The notes under the pieces are model-generated. The model did no database searches. It had not been told where the DNA came from and worked only from the letters and a program-made list of their open reading frames with translations. Below are positions 1-5,708 of a DNA stretch of 5,708 bases, piece by piece. The position numbers were made by a program, and so were the translations under genes. Source of the DNA: Bacteroidota bacterium (GTDB lineage Bacteria; Bacteroidota; Ignavibacteria; Ignavibacteriales; Ignavibacteriaceae). Position 1 is the stretch's first letter. Every line of letters begins with the position of its first letter. Location of the stretch: assembly GCA_021796135.1 (NCBI GenBank), contig JAJYOQ010000280.1, forward strand, positions 1-5,708. The letters are read 5' to 3'.

Positions 1-1574
1 TCCCCGGGGATGTTATTAATACCGTAACAAGCGGAACCACAGTGGACACTGGTTATGTTGATACTTCTACAACTTATGTCAGATTTATGCATGATGGACT
101 CAAGCTTTATATTTCATTGCAATCTAACGACAAGTCGATTTGCCGGAGAACTATTGGGTGGGAAGGCGACGGCCTTTTCATGAAGATAAAAAAAGCTGAT
201 GGTACTCCGGTTGAATTCCATTTATTTTGGAATAAAGCTGGGGTAGGCGCTCCCATTGCTGTTGAAACCAATGATAATCCAAACCCTTTTGATTCTACAA
301 GTTTTCAAGGTGCTGGTGTTGTTTTAGACCATGGTATTGTTAATGATAACAGTGCCCCTGATTCAGGATATACTGCAGAAATGATGATTGACCTTTCTAA
401 ATTAGGATATACTAATCCTTACGGAGATATTCCTGTATTAGTTAATATTTTTGATCCTAATGGATATACGGATTCTGTAACAACCGGCAGCTATTATAAA
501 AGCTGGTGGGGAAGCGAATGGGGCGGAGATGGAAGTGCTCCTAATTATAGAATCTTACGATTATCCGATCCTCCTCTGAAAGTCGCTTATGAAACAAATA
601 CCGCTATTACTCTTGATGGAAAATTGGATGAACCATTCTGGAAAAATGCTGATAGCGTGGTTATTGGGCAAGGAAGCAATTCAAGTACTGGTGGATTTTA
701 CCAACAATGGTCAAATCACCCAAAAGCTCATTTATTCCCGAGTATGATGACTGTAAAATTTGTTCATAAAGGAACAGACCTTTATGTCGGAGCTACTTCC
801 AATGACATATCTGTTTGCCAATGGTCGCCAGGATGGGAAGCTGACGGTTTATTCTTATGGATGACTAATAAAGGTGAATATAATCCTAGTCCTTCTAATA
901 GGATGGAAATTCATGCTATGTATTTCGGTGATAGTGTTGGCTCCGGTATACAGTTTCAGTTAAGCTCAACTGTGCCTGTCGGCGCAGCAGTAGGTGCATC
1001 TTCTCAACCTGTCGGAACCATTACGCATTCAGAAATAGGTGGTCCTGATAATGGTTATTCTTTGGAGGTAGTTATTCATACCGACCAGTTCGGCTACTCT
1101 GTGGGTGATACCGTTCGATTAAGTGCAGTAGCCTGGGATGTCAATTATGGCGATGCGAAATCATATAGCCCGGACACCTCAACTTATGCTCCGCATTGGT
1201 GGGGAACTCAATGGGCTGATAATACTTTTGAAAAATATGATTTATATCGAGAGGTTGTTCTTTCTTCACTAACTGATGTTAATGAAAAAATTGGTAAGGA
1301 AATTCCTCAGACATATACATTGTCACAGAATTATCCTAATCCTTTTAACCCTTCAACAACGATTGAATATTCTTTGCCAAAGGAATCAAATGTAACTATT
1401 TCCATTTATAATTCTCTTGGTCAGTTAGTAAGAACGCTCATCAATAATGAAGCGAAAGGTCCGGGAAATTATCGTTATTCTTTTGATGCTTCAAAACTTT
1501 CAAGTGGTGTTTATTTCTATCAGCTAAGAACAAATAATTTTGTTAAAACAAACAAAATGATTTTATTAAAGTAA
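1..1574 (+). CDS. Secreted protein with two tandem CBM9-like domains and a C-terminal T9SS type A sorting domain (5'-partial)
   Basis: The reading frame is open from the left edge (first full codon at 3), so the gene begins outside the window; the GTG at 42 lies inside a domain and is not a convincing start. 523 residues are visible, counted from base 3. Two related beta-sandwich modules follow each other. Module A lacks its beginning; module B begins near residue 192 and carries DGKLDEPFW (205-213), typical of CBM9-like domains. Both share SND-x-S-x-C, GWE-x-DGLF (52-59 and 277-284) and WWG-x-x-W (168 and 399). A short linker leads to the sorting domain (436-523), with NYPNPFNP, the GQLVRTL and SSGVYFYQL blocks, and a Lys-rich end (NKMILLK). 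That domain directs export through the type IX system and is normally cleaved or exchanged for a surface anchor. CBM9 relatives bind sugars, but ligand binding here is inferred. No catalytic domain is visible; one could lie upstream. Family assignment is fairly secure, function is not. Confidence 0.85.
   Translation, partial: PGDVINTVTSGTTVDTGYVDTSTTYVRFMHDGLKLYISLQSNDKSICRRTIGWEGDGLFMKIKKADGTPVEFHLFWNKAGVGAPIAVETNDNPNPFDSTSFQGAGVVLDHGIVNDNSAPDSGYTAEMMIDLSKLGYTNPYGDIPVLVNIFDPNGYTDSVTTGSYYKSWWGSEWGGDGSAPNYRILRLSDPPLKVAYETNTAITLDGKLDEPFWKNADSVVIGQGSNSSTGGFYQQWSNHPKAHLFPSMMTVKFVHKGTDLYVGATSNDISVCQWSPGWEADGLFLWMTNKGEYNPSPSNRMEIHAMYFGDSVGSGIQFQLSSTVPVGAAVGASSQPVGTITHSEIGGPDNGYSLEVVIHTDQFGYSVGDTVRLSAVAWDVNYGDAKSYSPDTSTYAPHWWGTQWADNTFEKYDLYREVVLSSLTDVNEKIGKEIPQTYTLSQNYPNPFNPSTTIEYSLPKESNVTISIYNSLGQLVRTLINNEAKGPGNYRYSFDASKLSSGVYFYQLRTNNFVKTNKMILLK
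1308..1571 (+). other. T9SS type A C-terminal sorting domain (protein domain within the first gene)
   Basis: These 88 codons form a complete sorting domain. It opens with YTLSQNYPNPFNPSTTI, continues with a beta-rich core (YSLP, VTISIYNSLGQLVRTL), then LSSGVYFYQL, and ends with NKMILLK directly before the TAA stop. Order, length and the terminal basic motif match the family. This implies that the host encodes a type IX secretion apparatus elsewhere; none of its components is in the window. Confidence 0.9.
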
Positions 1575-1584
1575 GCTCTTTTTA

Positions 1585-1616
1585 GGGGCGGATCATCTTT
1601 GATTCGCCCCTTTTTT
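1585..1616 (+). terminator. Rho-independent terminator after the CBM9-like gene
   Basis: An 11-bp stem (1585-1595 with 1600-1610) contains one G-U pair and closes on the 4-base loop TCTT. Six of its pairs form a GC-rich base (GGGGCG with CGCCCC), and a run of six T follows at once. It starts 11 bases after the TAA stop of the upstream gene. There is no A-run on its left side, so it should act mainly on the + strand. It separates the first gene from the receptor gene and suggests that the receptor has its own promoter in the short AT-rich stretch that follows. Confidence 0.92.
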
Positions 1617-1669
1617 ACTAAATTTTCTTAAAATTTGAAATTGTTTAACAAAAAATTAAAAGTTCTGAA

Positions 1670-4306
1670 ATGATATATAAAAGCCTAAGTATAGCATTTT
1701 TTTTAATAATTTTAACTGGCAGTATTTTTGGCGGTCAAACCGGAAAAATTTCCGGTATAATCAAAGATAAGAAGACTGGCGAACCTTTGGTGGGAGTAAA
1801 TGTTATTATTGAACATACATCAATGGGTGCATCTACTGATATAAACGGTTACTATGTCATTCTAAATGTCTTTCCAGGTGAGTATAATATAAATGTTTCT
1901 ATGATAGGTTATCGAAAAGTAAAAATTCAAGGCGTTATGGTTACTTCAGATAAAACTACTTCTATAAACATTCAACTTGAGCAGGAAAATGTTGGACTTA
2001 AAGAAATAGTTGTTACAGCCAAGAAACAGGTAATAGATCGTAATCTAACATCAAGTGAGTTGACTGTTACTAGTAAGGATATTAAGAATCTCCCTGTTGA
2101 AAGTTTAACTGATGTCCTAAATTTAAAAGCTGGAGTTATAACCGACGCATCCGGCGGAATTCATATCAGAGGGGGCAGGGCAAGTGAAGTTGGTTATATG
2201 GTTGACGGAATACCGGTTACTGATAATTACTCAGGTTCACAAGGGTCAACCGTTGATGTGCAATTTTTGCAGGAAGTTAAGGTAATCAGTGGCGTGTTCA
2301 ATGCAGAATATGGACAAGCCATGTCCGGTATTGTTGATTTAATTACAAAGCGCGGTCAAGACCACTTTGAAGGAAATATTAATATCTCTACTGGTGACTA
2401 CCTTTCTGAGGCAAATAATATCTTTTTAGGAATAAATAGATTTAATCCTGTCGGTGTTTCGGATATAAAAGTTGATTTGGCCGGTCCAATAAAAATTTTT
2501 AGCAAAAGAATAAGTTATGATATTGCTGCAAGAAGATTCGGCAATGAAGGATGGTTATTTGGTCAAAGAAAATTTAATCCCACTGACAGCTCTTGGGCAA
2601 ATAATAATGTTTATCATATTCAAGCCACGGGTGACAATAAAATTGTACCGCTTAATTCATTTCTTAATTATAATTTTCAAGGAAAGTTAAATGTTGATGC
2701 TACAGGAAATTTAAAACTTTCTGATCTTTTTTTGTATGATAATACAACCTCTCAAAATTATGACCATTTATTTAAATATAATCCTGACGGCGAACCAACA
2801 AATTATGAACAGTCGTTTAACAATATTTTTTCTGCTACGTACTTATTTTCATCGAGAACTTATTTGACATTCAAACATTCATTTAAGCGCAGTACACTAC
2901 AAACTTATGTTTATCCAAATATTAACGACCCCCGTTATGCGGATCCTCAATTAATGAAACAATTAACCAGCTTCAGTTTTCTAACTGGTGGTACCGATAT
3001 GGTGCATGATAAAAGAGTAAGCAATGTAAATACTATTAAGCTTGATCTAGATAGTCAATTGGATGAAATAAATGAAATTAAAACAGGGGCTGAATTAGAT
3101 CTAAATGTTATCAACTTAGACAACAAAACTGCATTGTATCACGATACGACAACAATATTTGATTTTAATAGTTATTTGAATGACGGGCAATTTGTAGACA
3201 AACCACTAAGTTTTGCTTATTATATTCAGGATAAGATCGAATATCAGAGTATTATAATAAACGCAGGTCTTAGATATGATTATTTTAATTCTTTTGGTAA
3301 TATTCCTACTGACCCAAGAGATCCTGCAAACTCACCTAAAATAAAAGCCCAGCCACAATCCCAAATTAGCCCAAGACTTGGAATTGCTTTCCCTATTTCT
3401 GCTGATGGAACTATACATTTTAGTTATGGCCATTTTTTCCAAGTTCCGCCTTTTGAGTATATGTATGCGAATCCAACCTTCAAAATTGGCCCTGGAGGTC
3501 TTTATACTTTAATGGGAAATGCAAATTTGAAGGCTCAATCAACCGTAGCCTATGAAATAGGAGTCAATTATGTGTTCTCAAATCTGATCGGTCTTGAAGT
3601 AATAGGATATCACAAAGATTTTACTAATTTGCTTAGTACACAAATTTTGAATACTTATATAAGCAGTGATCGCTATGCTTTATATACTAACATGGATTAT
3701 GGCCAGGCAAAGGGACTAACGATTTCATTATTTAAGCAATCCACCGATAAAGATCATTTTTCGGTTTCACTTGATTATACGCTTCAAGTTGCCGAAGGTA
3801 ATGCGTCCGACCCAAATGATGCTTTCAACAAAGCTCAAGGCAACCCTCCACAAAAACCAAACATTCAAGTTGTACCTCTTAATTGGGATCAGACACATAC
3901 AATTAATCTTTCTCTATCATATAATATCCCTAATGATATAAATTTAGGAATAACCGCCAAATATGGAAGCGGTATGCCATATACACCGACAGTTCAATCA
4001 CAAACAGCAAGCATTGAAAATAGTGCCCGCATGCCTTCACAAACCAATGTTGATATACAATTTAATAAATATATTTCACTAGGTAATTTTGCTTTCCAAT
4101 TTTTTGTGCGCGTTTTCAATGTGTTTGATGAAAGAAACGAAATTAATGTATATACTGATACAGGCAGAGCAACTTATTCATTAGCAAGCCATTATAATCC
4201 TGAAAATCAAGGTGCTAATACTTTAGCTGATTTTCTTGTCCGCCCTGATTTTTATTCAGAACCAAGACGGGTGTTAGTTGGATTAAGTTATAACTTACCT
4301 TTTTAA
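1670..4306 (+). CDS. TonB-dependent outer-membrane receptor with N-terminal carboxypeptidase-regulatory-like domain
   Basis: This complete 878-residue protein imports a ligand across the outer membrane using TonB/ExbBD energy; the ligand cannot be read from the sequence. Domain order: signal peptide (about 1-22, hydrophobic core AFFLIILTG); carboxypeptidase-regulatory-like beta-sandwich (about 25-108, with GEPLVGVNV, TDINGYY and PGEY); TonB-box-like EIVVTA (112-117); plug domain (about 120-229, with HIRGGRASEVGYMVDGIPV at 165-183 and VDLITKRG at its end); then a 22-strand-type barrel to the C-terminus. Recognisable barrel blocks are SPRLGIAF (567-574), HFSYGHFFQVPPFEY (583-597) and VRVFNVFD (813-820). 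The protein ends in Phe, as expected for BAM-assembled barrels, and has no T9SS domain. The start at 1670 places the signal peptide correctly; the leader is A-rich with no Shine-Dalgarno, common in Bacteroidota. The architecture resembles SusC-like receptors, but no SusD follows, so I give no substrate or symbol. The next gene begins 15 bases downstream. Confidence 0.93.
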   Translation: MIYKSLSIAFFLIILTGSIFGGQTGKISGIIKDKKTGEPLVGVNVIIEHTSMGASTDINGYYVILNVFPGEYNINVSMIGYRKVKIQGVMVTSDKTTSINIQLEQENVGLKEIVVTAKKQVIDRNLTSSELTVTSKDIKNLPVESLTDVLNLKAGVITDASGGIHIRGGRASEVGYMVDGIPVTDNYSGSQGSTVDVQFLQEVKVISGVFNAEYGQAMSGIVDLITKRGQDHFEGNINISTGDYLSEANNIFLGINRFNPVGVSDIKVDLAGPIKIFSKRISYDIAARRFGNEGWLFGQRKFNPTDSSWANNNVYHIQATGDNKIVPLNSFLNYNFQGKLNVDATGNLKLSDLFLYDNTTSQNYDHLFKYNPDGEPTNYEQSFNNIFSATYLFSSRTYLTFKHSFKRSTLQTYVYPNINDPRYADPQLMKQLTSFSFLTGGTDMVHDKRVSNVNTIKLDLDSQLDEINEIKTGAELDLNVINLDNKTALYHDTTTIFDFNSYLNDGQFVDKPLSFAYYIQDKIEYQSIIINAGLRYDYFNSFGNIPTDPRDPANSPKIKAQPQSQISPRLGIAFPISADGTIHFSYGHFFQVPPFEYMYANPTFKIGPGGLYTLMGNANLKAQSTVAYEIGVNYVFSNLIGLEVIGYHKDFTNLLSTQILNTYISSDRYALYTNMDYGQAKGLTISLFKQSTDKDHFSVSLDYTLQVAEGNASDPNDAFNKAQGNPPQKPNIQVVPLNWDQTHTINLSLSYNIPNDINLGITAKYGSGMPYTPTVQSQTASIENSARMPSQTNVDIQFNKYISLGNFAFQFFVRVFNVFDERNEINVYTDTGRATYSLASHYNPENQGANTLADFLVRPDFYSEPRRVLVGLSYNLPF

Positions 4307-4308
4307 TT

Positions 4309-4314
4309 AGAAGG
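4309..4314 (+). promoter_or_regulatory. Shine-Dalgarno-like site for the third gene
   Basis: AGAAGG lies 7 bases before the ATG at 4322, inside the 15-base gap after the receptor stop codon. It differs from AGGAGG by one base and has standard spacing. This supports the ATG at 4322 as the start. No promoter or terminator fits in the gap, so this gene should be translated from the receptor transcript. Confidence 0.6.
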
Positions 4315-4321
4315 CAATTCC

Positions 4322-5708
4322 ATGAAGAAAATAGTCTTATTATTTTTTATTATTTCTCTTATAACGACACATGAAATGTTTTCCCAAATAAAAGTTCCAC
4401 CGGATCAAAGAGGAGATAGAAAATACAGGAAAGAAGGAATTCATAACGGAAATTTAGTTGAGACTCTTTTTTATAATTTTGGCGAAGTTGCTTGGTGGGG
4501 CAGACAGCCTTCAGGTGTTTGGCCAAAGGGTTCGGGGCATAGTTATATGGATGGCATTACTCCGGTTGTAGTTGCAGAAATTAAGGATGCAAATGGTAAC
4601 ACAATACATAAAGATGAAGCTGGATACCGTGAGCTCATGCCCATCTCTGCCCAAGGTGTTGAACAGGGCTGGCAGCCGAGACCCGGTTATTCAAATCCTA
4701 ACCAAGATAACATCGCAATGAGCGATAATCCTAAATCATGGCCTTCTAGCTGGCCTGATCTAGATCCCAGCTGGGATGGCTATTGGGATGGATATTTTGG
4801 AAAGCGTGCAAATGCAGACCAGGAAAGTTATTTCGTTATGGATGATAATAGTGATGATCGTTCAAATTTTTATCCAGATTCAACCGACCATACGAGAAGA
4901 GGATTAGGGCTAAAATGTGCAGTAAGAGGATTTCAGTGGTCCAATGTTATGGCTCAGGATATAATATTCTGGCTTTACGATATTACAAACGAAGGCACAA
5001 CTGATTATGACAAGATTATTTTTGGTATGTATGTAGATACTGGAATTGGTGGACCAAATAGTTCAAACCAAAATTCAGCTTCCTTTGAGAGATTAAAATC
5101 TTCGCTTCCAGGCGTTCCATATAGTGATATAACTTATAGCTGGAATGTCACTGGTTTTGGGGATGGTGGCTGGGGACCGACTGGCTATGCAGGCTATGCA
5201 TTTCTTGAAAGTCCGGGTAACGAATATAACGGCATTGATGACAATGGAAACGGGCTGATTGACGAATCAAGAATGAATGGAATTGATGAAAACCATGATT
5301 GGGACCCAAAAACTGACGATGTTGGCTTAGATGGTATTCCCGGTACCGGTGACTTTGGTGAAGGCGATGGTAAACCTACTTCTGGCTGGCAAAAACCGGG
5401 CGTTGTTCCGGGGGCTCCCCTTGGACCGGTTAATAAATATGGATTGGTTGATACCGGCGAACCGGGAGAGCCCGGAATTGATAAGACTGATTTAGGTGAA
5501 TCAGATCAAATCGGATTAACTGCGTTTTATAGCTTTTATATAGGTTCGGGTGTAGCATTTTATAATGATGACTTAATTTGGGATAAGATGTCTTATCATC
5601 ATTTTGATACGGGTCTTCAAGATGGAAATATAGCATTTTTATTTGGTTCAGGCCCATTTACTCTTATGTCAGGCGCTACTGAAAGATTTTCTTTGGGTTT
5701 GCTATTTG
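4322..5708 (+). CDS. Exported protein of unknown function, Trp-rich with an acidic Ca-binding-like region (3'-partial)
   Basis: The frame is open from ATG 4322 to the right edge (462 full codons); the stop lies outside. The start is supported by an SD-like site and by a signal peptide (MKK, then LLFFIISLI, likely cut near residue 21 in MFS-Q). I cannot name a family with certainty. From memory, similar unannotated proteins follow TonB-dependent receptors in Ignavibacteria-like genomes; this was not checked. Visible segments: Trp-rich stretches (AWWGRQPSGVWP at 57-68; Trp at 140, 144, 151 and 155); a block RGLGLKCAVRGFQW (193-206); a beta-sandwich-like DITNEG...FGMYVD; an EF-hand/dockerin-like loop DDNGNGLIDE (306-315); and an acidic, Gly-rich tract to about 353 with 14 Asp/Glu in 48 residues. 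A second acidic patch, DKTDLGESDQIGL (387-399), follows. It is probably periplasmic or surface-exposed and cotranscribed with the receptor, perhaps as its partner. No catalytic motif is evident. Whether it ends in a T9SS domain cannot be seen. Confidence 0.85.
   Translation, partial: MKKIVLLFFIISLITTHEMFSQIKVPPDQRGDRKYRKEGIHNGNLVETLFYNFGEVAWWGRQPSGVWPKGSGHSYMDGITPVVVAEIKDANGNTIHKDEAGYRELMPISAQGVEQGWQPRPGYSNPNQDNIAMSDNPKSWPSSWPDLDPSWDGYWDGYFGKRANADQESYFVMDDNSDDRSNFYPDSTDHTRRGLGLKCAVRGFQWSNVMAQDIIFWLYDITNEGTTDYDKIIFGMYVDTGIGGPNSSNQNSASFERLKSSLPGVPYSDITYSWNVTGFGDGGWGPTGYAGYAFLESPGNEYNGIDDNGNGLIDESRMNGIDENHDWDPKTDDVGLDGIPGTGDFGEGDGKPTSGWQKPGVVPGAPLGPVNKYGLVDTGEPGEPGIDKTDLGESDQIGLTAFYSFYIGSGVAFYNDDLIWDKMSYHHFDTGLQDGNIAFLFGSGPFTLMSGATERFSLGLLF
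5237..5380 (+). other. Acidic, Gly/Asp-rich putative calcium-binding segment (within the third gene)
   Basis: Codons 306-353 of the third gene. The first ten residues, DDNGNGLIDE, fit the Dx[DN]x[DN]GxID loop of EF-hand, dockerin and thrombospondin-3-like calcium sites. A second, looser copy (NGIDENHDWD, 319-328) comes shortly after. The rest has Asp, Gly and Glu at short intervals (GTGDFGEGDG). Calcium binding is inferred from composition and spacing. Confidence 0.55.

Noticed and set aside
1..10. TCCCCGGGGA, a perfect 10-base palindrome at the left edge
   Set aside because: It lies inside the coding frame of the first gene (encoding Pro-Gly-Asp) and has no partner or repeat. It is too short to be anything but chance or a restriction site.
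42..44. GTG as the true start of the first gene
   Set aside because: The frame is open upstream to the window edge, the codon lies inside a CBM9-like module already under way, and no signal peptide follows it, although the sorting domain requires an exported protein.
1620..1636. AT-only inverted repeat AAATTTT-CTT-AAAATTT between the first gene and the receptor
   Set aside because: Seven A/T pairs in very AT-rich intergenic DNA are expected by chance; there is no GC core and no T-run that would make it a terminator or a clear operator.
1629..1637. TAAAATTTG, a near match to the Bacteroidota -7 element TAnnTTTG, as promoter of the receptor gene
   Set aside because: The spacer is one base too long and no TTG sits at the proper distance upstream. 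A sigma-70-like reading (TTGAAA at 1635 with TAAAAG at 1657) would leave almost no leader. A promoter must lie near here, but I cannot place it.
5430..5657. A 75-codon open frame on the - strand
   Set aside because: It lies entirely within the third gene's coding frame, encodes a low-complexity protein without a recognisable domain, and has no start context of its own. It is a shadow of the + strand gene.
4322..5708. SusD-like lipoprotein as identity of the third gene
   Set aside because: Position fits, but there is no lipobox cysteine and no SusD-type helical repeat pattern. The sequence is Trp-rich, beta-like and acidic instead.

Overview
The window is AT-rich DNA carrying three genes, all on the + strand and closely spaced. 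It reads as a piece of genome from the Bacteroidota/Ignavibacteria side of the tree. The evidence is a C-terminal type IX secretion (T9SS) type A sorting domain with the NYPNPFNP signature, a TonB-dependent receptor with an N-terminal carboxypeptidase-regulatory-like domain, a 'FSQ'-type signal peptide end, and no Shine-Dalgarno sequence before the receptor. The assignment to Ignavibacteria or a neighbouring lineage rests on remembered style of these proteins, not on a database search.

Layout: positions 1-1574 hold the 3' part of a gene for a secreted protein. It is cut by the left edge and encodes two tandem CBM9-like (carbohydrate-binding family 9-like) beta-sandwich domains followed by the sorting domain. 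A strong intrinsic terminator (1585-1616) follows. Positions 1670-4306 encode a complete 878-residue TonB-dependent outer-membrane receptor. After only 15 bases, with a Shine-Dalgarno-like AGAAGG, a third gene starts at 4322 and runs open through the right edge. It encodes an exported protein of no family I can name, with a Trp-rich N-terminal half and an acidic, glycine-rich, probably calcium-binding stretch.

How they may work together: genes 2 and 3 look like one transcription unit, an outer-membrane transporter with an exported partner. The arrangement resembles SusC/SusD pairs, but the third protein has no SusD features that I can see. Gene 1 is separated by the terminator and probably ends an upstream unit. 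Its CBM9-like modules suggest binding of carbohydrate or another ligand at the cell surface, but no catalytic domain is visible in the window. No RNA genes, CRISPR arrays, insertion sequences or tandem DNA repeats were seen.
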